A DNA stretch of 64,000 nt, taken from positions 992,001 to 1,056,000 of the forward strand of contig CM050000.1 of NCBI GenBank assembly GCA_016630955.3, read 5' to 3'. Source of the DNA: Didymella arachidicola. Its lineage: Eukaryota > Ascomycota > Dothideomycetes > Pleosporales > Didymellaceae. The stretch's first letter is position 1. Every line of letters begins with the position of its first letter. Positions 1-10,082 of this stretch are shown here, in pieces. A program made the translations under genes and the position numbers. The notes beneath the pieces are model-generated. The model did not search any database. It worked only from the letters and a program-made list of their open reading frames with translations, and was not told the DNA's origin.

Positions 1-1120
1 TGGAGTCATTACTTGCGCACTTTGCGCCCTCCGTCGCAATTACTTATTGGTACATTGCCCTGACTCTATTGCTACATGATCACTGACAGCCTGTAGCTGT
101 CGCTTTCTACTCACGACCTTTTATCTCTTACGCGTCCGCCCAATGGTCGTCTCCTTCATTGTTCTTGGGGACCACCGACCTTTGTTATAGATACTAACGT
201 TCCAGGCAATTTTCGCCGCTGAGAGTCATCAAAGATTATCGATACCAGTGTTGATTGTTTTGACCGACCTCCTGGCAGTGTTCCTTGACTTTCCTATGTT
301 CGGTCACCCTCCGAAAGTGGACTCCTTAAGTGTTCCGCATTGGAAGATTGATCTTCGTCTGGCAATGACGTCAAGCTTGAGCATACTGCAGCTTTTATAT
401 GCGCCGGTACCAGTGTCTTCAGTACAAAATGCCTGCGAATCACTCTGCTTGACTGAGCGCTGATCCCAGCAGGAGACCAATGTAACTTGACCATGACCAA
501 CATTTGTGGGTCCGACTGCGGTGCTTTCGAGACAAACGAGCTCGAACTCGCGCATTGGCTATCGCCTTGCAAATCATCAAACTCAGAATCGCAAGTGATC
601 TTTTGCTTGACCAACTGCGTGAGTTCTACGTACTTGTAGCTGCTGAAGAATCTTGCAGGCTCGACGCGATCTGGTCCTTGCGCATTCGTCCAACCTTGGA
701 GGACTAATAGAGGAAGCCTTGCCAGCAGGTCAAGCCAGGCGAGGGATAGATTCATCAGTTTCACTTCGATATAATATGGAAAGAGTAGGAGTAGGGTTAC
801 CATTTTTAAGGCTGGTCAGTTTCGCCTCGCATATATTCTGAAGCGAGGGGTTGCAGTGGTCCCTCTCAGTGATCAGCTGTCTGTACTGTTTATTTGTTTT
901 TCAATACAAAGGTCTTTGTCCCGGTCGTCTAAAAATTTCTCATGCACAGTAATGATCAAGAACGATCTTTAAAACTGCGAGCGAAAAGATGATTAAAAAG
1001 GTCTTTGATTCTTAAAAACGCAATACAGTTTAGCTCTTCGACTTTTAGCTTCTATTGGGAATGGTGATATGGTGATTATAGAACCTGCCCGGTGCTCCAT
1101 GAACATGTAGCATACTTCTA
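1..1120. other. No supported gene
   Basis: Short overlapping open frames occur on both strands (the longest, about 170 codons, is on the minus strand at 294-803), but none shows a recognisable domain, a splice-consistent extension or a coherent protein composition. I see no gene here. Confidence 0.5.
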
Positions 1121-1237
1121 ATGCCTGCACTATCAAGCTACCATGCCGGCACTATCAAGCTACCATGCCTGCACTATCAAGCTACCATGCCTGCACTATC
1201 AAGCTACCATGCCTGCACTATCTAGCTACTATGCCTG
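1121..1237. repeat. 22-bp tandem repeat (minisatellite), about 5.3 copies
   Basis: Copies of a 22-base unit start at 1121, 1143, 1165, 1187 and 1209, with a partial copy at 1231-1237. The third and fourth copies are identical to the first. The second differs by one base and the fifth by two. There are no spacers between units, so this is a plain head-to-tail minisatellite in non-coding sequence. Confidence 0.95.
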
Positions 1238-1959
1238 CTGGCTGTTATAATTTGGGCTTTGTGTTACGTAGATAATGCCGGGAAGCTTTATTAGTTATTG
1301 CATTTATTCTATAAATCGATTGAATTGTTCCTGCTAACGTGATGGCCTCTATGGGTAGGCCTGGTGGTGCGCAACAGTTCTTGACCTTATGACGCCTTAC
1401 CTACAGTGAGCCTTTCCTGAAAACCACAGATTCTATCTGACAGGATACTACGTTTTCTCGCAGCTTCTCACTGCTTAGTCTCCTGAAAATGTCTTGACAT
1501 GTCTGACATGATGTAGGTGAAGACACATGACACTGGACACATCCTGATTCTGCCATATCGCTTCTCAATACCCGACCAAACACATTCTAAGCACTTCTGA
1601 TCATGGCTGAGACTCATACACTCACGAACTACAGCCGAAACATCACTGTATAGAGCTTACGATGCTTCAATATTGCGCGCATTTCCGCCTTGCCCTCTTC
1701 ACTTTGCCGCACCCTCTGATCGAACAATCTCGATCGCAAGCATCGCACGCATACATACCTTTCATTGCGCCAGTTTTTCGTCACTGAGCTCGAGTTTGGT
1801 ACAATAACTTTGGTATGTGATAGTAAAGCAATCGGCGTCTGCCTTCACTAATCTTTGCAGACACTACTATATCACACAGTCTGCTTGGCCATCTGGAGCA
1901 CAGAGGAGAGGCTGGGGCAATATATATCGTGAACCATTGAACCATTCAGATACCGCGAT
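1238..1959. other. No supported gene
   Basis: AT-richer sequence between the minisatellite and the decayed coding region. The open frame that begins upstream of 1960 has no supported start here. Confidence 0.45.
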
Positions 1960-3560
1960 GTCCGCCAGACTCAGAAGCGTTACGAACGACAATGGGAACA
2001 TCTTCGGCCCAAATGCGCCTAAGAAGACCTTATCCATGCTCTTGAACGGCGAAGAAATTCTGGTCACCGAGGCTGCTGCATATCTGACGAGATGTATATC
2101 GAGCCATGACTTCGCAAAACGCGTGATGACCACTGGCGTGAAACGGAGTCAGTACTCCAACACGGTCAGGTACTTCCACAAAACCTACAAGGACTTCCAT
2201 GTCGGCAGCGTTGGAAGGATTTTTCAGCAGGCTTTCCAGGATACGCCTGAGTACAACCGGACCAAGGGTAAGACACAAAGTGGGGCAAGAATTTCCAGCC
2301 CAGACAACAGAAAAAGCCGGATATCGGGACGTTCGTCCACAATGATACCTCCATAAGGGGATCCCGTCTAACTTCGAGCGTCTGAACCAGTCCCATCGTA
2401 AGGTCACCAGCATGCCATCCGAGAACCTTGCTACAGACGTGAAGAACCCGCCTGAGGGTGAAGACACGCTGTATCTCACGCGCTGCGTCCGAGAGGCAGT
2501 CCACCATCCTGGGAAGTTCTCTTTTCCACAAGACTTCAGCAAGCTCATAGATATCACTGGCGGTCGCGTTCAGGTGACGCTAGCACATTAAGATGGCGAA
2601 GCAGCACGGGGTTAAAAGAAACCTCGTGGTGGACCACAGGTCCCTACAGGCAACAGCATCCAGCAACATCATCAGAGGACTGCACAAGCTGCCCCCATTG
2701 AGGCTGAGAAAGACGTTGCCTCTAGCTCCGAGGATATTGGAATCACGTCTGGCGTCTACGATCTTCTCCCGCATGACCCCGACCAAGGTCACAGCAGTTC
2801 CATAAGTACTGGTCGTCGGCAAGACGTGGCATCTTCCAGATACTCTCCTGCCATCCGCTCGCCACGAGTACTGGGTGGTTAATACGACGCTTCGGACTAT
2901 GTGCATTATGCTACTGGCCGCCGCTTAGAACCAGACCGAGCGTTCGATCCATACGCTTACGGTCTCCGCAAAATTACACGGCCACATAACGACTGTAACG
3001 ACGTCTAAGTTGCTCAGAGGATGGAAAGCTCAGATGTCCCTTCCAGCTTCTGCAGCTACAACACGGTGCGGCCTATCCCCAGCAGCCTTCCCCATAGTTC
3101 CTGCGACAGCAAGGCTACTGCATCAAACCTTCGCCAGGCCGCGCGGAAGTGATTCCTGCAAGTAGCGACGGTAGTATGGTTTACTTCCCACTTGATCCGT
3201 TGCTCATCATGAGCAGCACAGGCGAGAGTTCTCTACTGCGCCGATAGCAGCAGGTGGTGCCAGGCCGGATTCGATACAGCCATCCGACAAAGCTTGCATA
3301 CTCACAGACAAGATATTATTCCTGCTACCAAGCGCCCAGCTGAAGCTGATCGCGGTCAGCTCGCTACGTCTCCTGCTTTTAGAACGAGCAAGAAGCGATA
3401 AACTCGGCAACAATCGGATCTTACTACGGCGAGAGCACGCATGACCCGCCGAACCAACACTACAGCCGGGTTATTGGCGCTGCACCAGACACTATCACAT
3501 TCTGAAATTATAATATATCCCCAGTGACAATCCACCTCCGTGCAGACATGATCTAGAGGT
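1960..3560 (+). pseudogene. Decayed protein-coding region, unknown family
   Basis: An open stretch starts at the ATG at 1960 and encodes about 130 codons, including the motif YLTRCI. After about 2355 a related motif, YLTRCV, appears in another frame within about 75 open codons (around 2345-2590), suggesting an internally repeated domain. From about 2620 to 3010 a third stretch reads as protein (for example RRLEPDRAFDPYAYG) but has a TAA at about 2880, where GGQYD would be expected, so CAA-to-TAA is likely. More stops and frame changes follow to about 3560. Seen: coding-like text split over frames with stops. Inferred: an old gene decayed by point mutation and small indels. A multi-intron live gene is possible, but I could not join the pieces with acceptable splice sites. 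Confidence 0.45.
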
Positions 3561-4594
3561 ATACAATCTGACTGCTTCTTCTCAATTCGACTGTTTCAGT
3601 ACTCAGGAGGTTCTTAACGTGCCCAAAAAGCGCAAATTTTGCTCATTATACTCTCCAGGCGAAGACATCTGGGAGAATGACACGGCACGAATTATCGCCA
3701 TAATGTCAATCCAAGCGAGCCGGGACGCACGGTGTGCCGGGACACTTTTTCTTCCGGATGCTCAGCATGCTCACACCACGCCTGTAAATTGCCAGTGACA
3801 GCGTGCATTAACTCTGTGGCTCTTGGCCTTCTCACAGGCTACACGCCGGGGACGTAAACTGCAACGTTGACCGTGCTGTCGCTCGTTTGGTCAGTGCCGT
3901 CTATCGACTCCCATTTGACATGCCCCTGTCAATCCGCGACAAGTCGTCTTCGTCAAGAGCTCGGTGGTCTAGAAAAGAAGCTAAGATGGCAGAAATTAAG
4001 ACTGCAGCCTCAGAAGGTCAACTTAAGGTGAGGAGTATGCGTCCTGGCAGTTTCGCCGCGCGAAGGGCAAGATCGTCGAAACGCGCCTGACTAGCCGTGC
4101 GTCTCAAGCGAGATTTGGCGGCAGTAGCGTGCTGAGATGTTTGCGAGGGGCAGAGCGCGCTGTGGCTGAGTGCTGCGACCACTGATCACCTGGCCTCTGA
4201 CAGCTCTTATACCCGGTCGTGCAGGCAACCATATCCTGCTCCCGCAGTCGTGCTCGCCCCGTCGCACAGCCATGCGAGAGGCTAATTACAACAACAACCT
4301 CTGTAATCAAATGTACTCTATCTACTAGTACCTCGCCCACATGTGCACTTCACTAAGATTAGTTGCACAAGGCAAATGAACGCTGCTGCCCCAGCAAAAA
4401 TGAGCTGAGGCAAGGCGGCGCAGAACTCTGGGCGCTTGATGCAGCCACCAGCACCTTCAGCCCGGTCGCATGCACTGCCTCGCCAGGCTGCCTTCTCTGC
4501 CTTGTCGCAACTATGTCGTTGATTGTTGGTTCTCACCACTACAGAAGCCATTCGCGACCCTTTCCCCCATACTGAACCTCCCGCATCGAGCGCC
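3561..4594. other. No supported gene; upstream region of the HET gene
   Basis: No frame in this stretch carries a convincing protein. The last few hundred bases are the presumed promoter and leader of the HET/NB-ARC gene. A short frame at 3887-4090 lacks an ATG start and I could not tie it to any gene. Confidence 0.4.
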
Positions 4595-6343
4595 ATGCGG
4601 CTTCTCCATTTTGACGCCCTGAACAGATTGATTTTGACAGACTTCCGCGGCGAGTCGATCCCGCCCTACGCTATCCTATCGCACCGATGGAGCGACTCCG
4701 AGATCCTCTTCGAAGACATATCGAATGGTAACTACACAAAAAGAGAAGAAGGCCATGCAAAGCTACAGTTCTGTGCCGAACAGGCCGCTTGGGACGGGCT
4801 GCAGTACTTCTGGATTGACACATGCTGCATCGACAGGTGGGATATTAGCGAGCGCTCAAGAGCGATCAACTCGATGTTCCAGTGGTACCGCAACGCGGCC
4901 CGATGCTACGTCTTCTTGTCAGACGTGTCAACGTCAGCTGCGACAGAGACGGCCCCGTGCAGCGACTGGGAGGCGTCGTTCCGTGCAAGTGCATGGTTCA
5001 CTCGAGGGTGGACGCTCCAAGAGCTGATTGCGCCAGTGTCGGTTGAATTCTTCTCTCGTGAAGGACGCTGGTTAGGCGACAAAGCATCGCTTGAACAACT
5101 ACTTCACCATCGCACCGGCATCCCGCTCGCAGCACTGCGCAACAGTCCTCTAGACCAGTTCAGTATATCCGAACGAACACAGTAGGCTGGAAACCGCAGC
5201 ACAACTGAAGAAGAAGACATTGTGTACTGCCTGCTTGGAGTAGTTGGCATCTCGATGCCGATTACGTATGGCGAAGGACAGGAGAATGCACGGAGGAGAC
5301 TGCAGGCCGAGATAGAGGCAGCTGGCAGCGCACCGTCGATCATACCGTTCTCACGAAATGAGTCTTTTGTCGCTCGCGAACCACAGCTCGCTGAAGTAGA
5401 AGCAAAGCTTTTCAGCAACGACCAGGCCACTACCACGCTAGCGATACTCGGGCCAGGCGGAACGGGCAAGTCGCAGCTTGCACTCGAGGTAGCACACAGA
5501 ACGAGACTGAACAACAAGAGCTGCTCCGTTTTCTGGATGGACGCTAGCGACAGAGAAAGTCTTTACCGGTCGTACACAAGTGTCGCGCAGAAGCTCAGAA
5601 TTTCCGGCTACAACGATGACCAGGCAGACATGAAGCAGGTTGTTAAACGCTGTGTGGCAGGGTTAAGCACGCAGCAGTGCTTGCTGATCTTCGACAACGT
5701 TGAGGACACGACTGTACGGCCCAGCGGCTCGTTGCTTACAAGTGAAGCTGCAGACTTGGCCGACTTTCTGCCACACTCCAAGCTGTGTTCTGTCGTCCTC
5801 ACGACAACAGAGAGCGATGCAGCTGAAGCGCTTGCTCCACAAAATGTCATAGCGCTGCGTGAGCTGACGCCAGCCACGGCACTAAGGATGCTACAAAACC
5901 GCTTGACCACGCCACTCTCGAACGCTGAGCTGCAGGAAGCCATGCACTTGCTAACAGAGCTATCATATCTGCCTTTAGCAGTCGCGCAAGCGGCAGCGTG
6001 CATGAACACTAGTCATATGACAGTACAGCAGTACCGAACACAGCTAGCCGAGCACCAACAAGCAGCTGTCGAGTACAGCGATGACCCGTCCGAAGACAAG
6101 CTGCAGGAATCTAGCTTGAGAAAGACTGTAGCAGCTACCCTAGCTCTCTCCATGAGCCAGGTCGGCCAAAGCAGTGTGGTCGCTACAGACTACCTCTTCG
6201 TTGCTGCTTGCGTAGATCAAAAGGACATCCCGCTCAATCTTCTAGAGGCAGCTTCGCCACGGGCCTGTGAAGATGCCATCAAGGTACTTGACAGGTACGC
6301 GAAGGGCCTTTATAATAGTAATTTCTTTAATAAGGTTGTATAA
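4595..6343 (+). pseudogene. HET-domain/NB-ARC (NLR-like) protein, interrupted and C-terminally truncated
   Basis: From the ATG at 4595 the frame encodes an N-terminal HET domain (motifs YAILSHRW, FWIDTCCID, TRGWTLQELIAP) and then, in the same frame, a nucleotide-binding domain with Walker A GPGGTGKS (about positions 286-293), Walker B-like LLIFDNVED, and LPLAVAQAAA resembling the GLPL motif. HET proteins of this kind control heterokaryon incompatibility and fungal programmed cell death, sensing partners through C-terminal repeats. A TAG at 5183-5185 (codon 197) stops translation inside the HET domain, where related proteins usually have a Trp (ERMSWA-type motif). TGG-to-TAG is the simplest explanation. 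The NB-ARC end runs into AT-rich sequence after about 6300, and the expected C-terminal repeat domain (TPR or similar) is absent. It is probably inactive. Readthrough or separate expression of the pieces cannot be excluded. Confidence 0.85.
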
Positions 6344-6405
6344 TTATAACTCTAAAGTTTAGTTAAACCTAGGATTAAGGATTATTAGCAACTTAATATA
6401 ACGTA
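6300..6405. other. AT-rich seam between truncated NLR gene and transposon
   Basis: About 100 bases of strongly AT-rich sequence replace the expected continuation of the NLR gene and end at the TA that flanks the first transposon. The last codons of the NLR frame (to 6343) lie in it and do not look like family sequence. It may be a remnant of an older inserted element. Confidence 0.5.
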
Positions 6406-7942
6406 CATGTACAACGAGCGGACCATGTCAACGAGCGGGCCACTTTTGCCAAGACCACACCAAAGCTCACCCTATTATGGCCCAAAACACCACAAACTGG
6501 CGCTGCATAAGGCAAAACAAGCTGTAACATTACTTAGAGACCTCTTCTACAGCATTCTTGCACGTTCGAGCGTTGTGCCCACCCTCTCCGCACCGTCCAC
6601 AGCGTCGTTGGGATGGTTCACCTCCTTCAGCGCGCACCTGCTTCCTTGCCTTCTTACCATCACCACGCGCGCCAAACTCCTGTAGAGCAGTCAACCGCTG
6701 GCCTTCCTCAACTGCAAGGCTTCCCTCAGCTTAAATACGCTTTCTTTTGTGCGATTTACGTCGCGTAGCGGCTTCATTGGCTGCCCGAAGCTCAGCTATC
6801 TCCCTTTGCGCTAACACCAGCTTGTGCGCAATAATTGCTGCCCCCTTTGACACCTTCTCGAACGCTTCAACCATAGAAGTAGGTGAGCTGTCTACATGCC
6901 TCTGAATCCTCTTCTTTACAAGCGTTGATTGCGACCCAAATTCTAGGGTATTGCTTGGGGTTTGCGACTGGTAGTCCTTGCAGTATTGCTTGAATTCTGC
7001 AGAGGTGTGGCTCCCATGACCATTAATAATCAGCAAACGGTAGGTGCCGACAGTATACGTCTTTGTATGCCTGTTAAAGTGCTTTAACCAGTCAAAACCA
7101 AGCTCATTAGTAGTCCAGCCGTTCTTAGAGATAGCAATAGTCTAATCTTGGGGCAGTTTGTCGTCCTTGTACCAGCTAGACTGGTGTTGGCGGGCTTTAA
7201 AGATAATGTAGGGCGGAATGGCCCACCCTGTGGCATTGATGCCCTTAATGACTGTTACCCACTCCCGGTTGCCTGGCTAGACCTGCTTTGCTCGTCCTGG
7301 CTTCTCAGCATCTGTGACAACGACTCTAGTAGATATCTGGCCCATCATGAAGCCTGTCTCGTCAAAGTTGTACGTGTCGTCGTCCTGGATGCCATACTTG
7401 GCTTTGGTATTGGCTACAAGGTTGAACCAGCCCTGTATGACCTCAGGATCCTCACAGAGGGCTCGCTTGTAGTCGTACTTGCGATTGAAGACTGTTTTGA
7501 GCTCCTCCTGACGCGAAACAAACCTGCTGGCCTACCTTGGGCCAACAGGGGCCAAACCGCGCTCTTTTCGCAGAGAATTGGCCATATCAGCCACAACTTC
7601 AAGCCGGGGGGGCTCTCCTCGCGTGACCAGCTCAAGTATGCGCACAACAACCACCTGCTCCTCAGCGCTGGTTAGATTCTGTAGGTTGGCCATAGTATCA
7701 ACCCTTGAAGGTCGTCCAACGCGTCGATGGTGTAGTGTAGTTCGAGAGACTCTGTAGATAGCTGCAGCGCGTCGCTCTGAGAGATTCGCGTCTTGTTTGA
7801 GAGCTAGAAGCGCAAGCTGTACCTGACGCTCGTTTGACGCGTTAAAGTGTGCTTGTTGGGGTGGCATTAGTGTAAGGGGTGGTTTTGGTGTGGTCTTGGC
7901 AAAAGTGGCCCGCTCGTTGACATGGTCCGCTCGTTGTACATG
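6406..7942 (-). mobile_element. Fot1/pogo-type (Tc1-mariner superfamily) transposon, internally deleted
   Basis: The first and last roughly 60 bases (6406-6464 and 7884-7942) are perfect inverted repeats, flanked by TA on both sides (6404-6405 and 7943-7944), the usual Tc1/mariner target duplication. The 1,537-bp element contains one decayed transposase frame on the minus strand. Each terminal repeat holds two direct copies of CAACGAGCGG whose starts are 17 bases apart (6412 and 6429 at the left end). Full-length fungal relatives are usually nearer 1.9 kb, and the missing part falls inside the transposase. The element is non-autonomous but could be mobilised in trans, since both ends are intact. 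Confidence 0.9.
6731..7867 (-). pseudogene. Defective Fot1/pogo-type DDE transposase
   Basis: Reading the minus strand from the ATG at 7867 gives one continuous frame to 6731 interrupted by three TAG codons (7532-7534, 7277-7279, 7142-7144). At least two fall where the family has Trp. The N-terminal DNA-binding part, the first catalytic Asp (NFDETGFMMG) and the region of the second (LLIINGHGSH) are visible. The second catalytic Asp is replaced by Asn, which fits a G-to-A change. Soon after, the sequence jumps to the C-terminal tail (SQTPSNTLEFGSQ onwards), so the part with the third catalytic Asp (PPHS...QPLD) is deleted. The frame is kept across the deletion. The nonsense codons and the Asp-to-Asn change are all transitions of the kind RIP produces. 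Confidence 0.88.
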
Positions 7943-8105
7943 TACCGTGTCCGTGCACCCAACGATCGGAGTCGCGCAACGATCGCTCCGAGCCCTGAGG
8001 CCTACTACAAAAATGAAGCTGCAGGGCGACGTACGATGGCTATTATCACGAGATATCTTGGTGGAGTATTCTATAGGCCTATGCGAGCAATTGTCTTTGT
8101 ACAAT

Positions 8106-8615
8106 CTATCTATATAATGTGGCGGTGCGGCCGCTGCGGGTTGTGTGAGTGCGTGCAGGCGGAGGAGGCGTCGCAGGCTTCGGGCGACTACGAGCACCTA
8201 CACCACAACGCGCAGGCTTCTGTTTAATTGCAGAAGCTTTTGAGGTTGTAGACTTGCCTCTTTGGGGCTGTTGTAAGGCTTTTGCAGAGTCGCGAGCCTG
8301 TTTGGCAGCAGCTCTAGCAGCTTTCCGGGCATTGATAGCTTGACGCTCCTCTGCCTTGGCCTGCGCGCGCGCTTCCTTCTCCCTCACCCGCTGCGCACGC
8401 TTCTCTTCTTCGATGTTCTCCTTATATAGCTTATTGGCAGCTGCTAGCTCCTTCATCTCTGCCTTTCTTAGCTCTTCCTCCTCCTTCTCTTGCTCAGTAA
8501 CTGCCATGCGGACCCGCGCCTCTCGAATAGATCGAGGTGACCACACCATCGCTCCGCCGTGATACTCCTGGTGCTGTTGCAAGTCTAATTGCCTACTAGG
8601 TTGCTTTTGACGCTT
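8106..8615 (-). pseudogene. Cut-off C-terminal tail of the transposase
   Basis: This stretch continues the transposase frame past the TAG at 8616-8618 for about 169 codons. It contains QEYHGGAMVWSPRSIREAR, a motif found in C-terminal tails of Fot1-like transposases, then a highly charged Lys/Glu/Ala-rich segment likely to form a coiled coil, and a basic end. It lacks a credible independent role. It should be regarded as the end of the same gene, lost unless the stop is read through. Confidence 0.75.
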
Positions 8616-9992
8616 CTATTTTAGGTATAGCTTCTGTCGCAAGCCATCCAGTTCGCTGTGAAGGAGCTCTACCTGGGTTGACAGGTGGCGGATAGTTTGG
8701 CCAAGCTTCCGCGCACCTACACTGCGAGGATCCTTCACCTCTTCACGCAATGTAGTGCAAGCTCTAAGCCAATCCTCTGCAGAATAAGCTGTGGAGCCAG
8801 AGGAGACTGAGCCTGAGTCTTCAGGTGTAGTGTGGCCGAACCTGTTAAGTATAACGTCGGGGTTTATTGGGCTTATCCCTGTGGCAGTGAAGGAGTTTTG
8901 TATAAGCTTTTCTGTGAACGTGTTCATCCAGGCAGGCCAGAATAGGCTGAAGAAGTCACCTTTCGTCAACGGAGATAGGCCTTGAGACTTCTGGAGGTAG
9001 TCGTCGAGCTCAGAGGCGTAGGCAGAAGAGAGAGGCTTGAAGCAGACTACGTCCAGCGGCTGCAGCGTCTGAGTACTGTGAGGTGGCAACACAGCGAGTA
9101 TAATCCGACTCTGATCGCAGTAGTTGATAAAGTCCTGCGTCAGGTGACTCCCGTGGCCATCTACTATTAGAAGCCTGTAACTCCGGCGCGCCTTTGCCTT
9201 AGTATAGCGGTCAAACATCTGCTCAAGCCACGCTAATCCAATATCATTGTTCGTCCAGCCTGTAGGCGAAGAAGCCACGTGAATTTGGTGTGTTCCTGCC
9301 TCAATATCGGCCACCCAATGACTCTGGATTGTGGAGTTTTTTGACGCGAAGATGATGCCTGGGGGTAGAGCTGTACCATCCGCGCAGACTGCTGCTAATA
9401 AGCTCACCCACTCACATGAGCCATCTTGACGAGCCTGTCTAACCTCCTTCTTCTCATATTGACGCCTACTGAAGATGCGTTTTGACCTTCCTAGCACCCC
9501 AATCGCGAAGCCCTTCTCATCCATATTGTACGTGTGCCGTGGCTCAATTGAGTAGTCAAGAATCTTCTGCTGTAACAAGTCAAAGTAGAGCTTATACTTG
9601 TACCCAGACTCAGCGTTGTGGCGATTGGAGTCCATGGCTGTTGTCCATTGAGGTGTAACGCGGTCGCGATGACGGTGCAGGAAGCGCGTAACCCAACTCT
9701 CAGAGCAAGGATTCTGGGCTACTTTGGACGCAAAATTTTGTACCATAACTCTTGTAGGTGGTAAGCGACGCGCAGAGAGTAGTTCTATATACTGCACAAG
9801 GTCTTCTTCTTGTTGTAGAGTGAGCTTGTGTTGGTGTTCGTTAGCAACGCGTCGAGGGACCTGCACACCGCGGTGCGCGCGCGATAGAGTATTACGATCA
9901 ACACCGTGCTTAAGCGCAATTTTGGTATAGACAAGTTTCTCGCCTGGATTCAATTTACGAATCTCTGCAAGCGCATCATTAATTCCTGGCAT
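8616..9992 (-). CDS. Fot1/pogo-type transposase, catalytic part
   Basis: A 458-residue protein from the ATG at 9992. An N-terminal helix-turn-helix region (TKIALKHGVDRNTLSRAHRG) is followed by a CENP-B-like DNA-binding segment (SESWVTRFLHRHRD) and a DDE-superfamily catalytic core with Asp in NMDEKGF, Asp in LLIVDGHGSH and Asp in LQPLDVVCF. All three catalytic acids are present, so the core looks functional. It would cut and rejoin the element at TA sites in the nucleus. The frame ends in a TAG at 8616-8618, directly followed in the same frame by a tail that related transposases carry as part of the protein, so the product is probably shortened by a nonsense mutation. Whether the tail is needed is unknown. 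Confidence 0.88.
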   Translation of the reverse strand: MPGINDALAEIRKLNPGEKLVYTKIALKHGVDRNTLSRAHRGVQVPRRVANEHQHKLTLQQEEDLVQYIELLSARRLPPTRVMVQNFASKVAQNPCSESWVTRFLHRHRDRVTPQWTTAMDSNRHNAESGYKYKLYFDLLQQKILDYSIEPRHTYNMDEKGFAIGVLGRSKRIFSRRQYEKKEVRQARQDGSCEWVSLLAAVCADGTALPPGIIFASKNSTIQSHWVADIEAGTHQIHVASSPTGWTNNDIGLAWLEQMFDRYTKAKARRSYRLLIVDGHGSHLTQDFINYCDQSRIILAVLPPHSTQTLQPLDVVCFKPLSSAYASELDDYLQKSQGLSPLTKGDFFSLFWPAWMNTFTEKLIQNSFTATGISPINPDVILNRFGHTTPEDSGSVSSGSTAYSAEDWLRACTTLREEVKDPRSVGARKLGQTIRHLSTQVELLHSELDGLRQKLYLK

Positions 9993-10082
9993 GGTGGTTG
10001 AGCTGTTACGCGTTGAAATTTGGTATAGATGTTGTGCACCGATCGTTGGTTGACTCCGATCGTTGGGTGCACGGACACGGTA

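Larger units (their letters stand above)
7945..10080 (-). mobile_element. Second Fot1/pogo-type transposon, near-complete
   Basis: Inverted terminal repeats start at 7945 and end at 10080. The outer 29 bases are perfect, then the match becomes partial. The flanking TA dinucleotides are 7943-7944 and 10081-10082, and the left TA is also the right TA of the neighbouring transposon. Each end holds two CAACGATCG-type copies with starts 17 bases apart (7960 and 7977 on the left). The 2,136-bp element carries a nearly intact transposase on the minus strand. Its sequence and termini clearly differ from the 6406-7942 element, so the two belong to different families of the same group. Confidence 0.9.

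Noticed and set aside
294..803. 169-codon minus-strand frame
   Set aside because: No domain, no neighbour or splice support, and competing frames overlap it.
1121..1237. Possible CRISPR array
   Set aside because: Units are contiguous with no spacers, and the genome is eukaryotic. It is a minisatellite.
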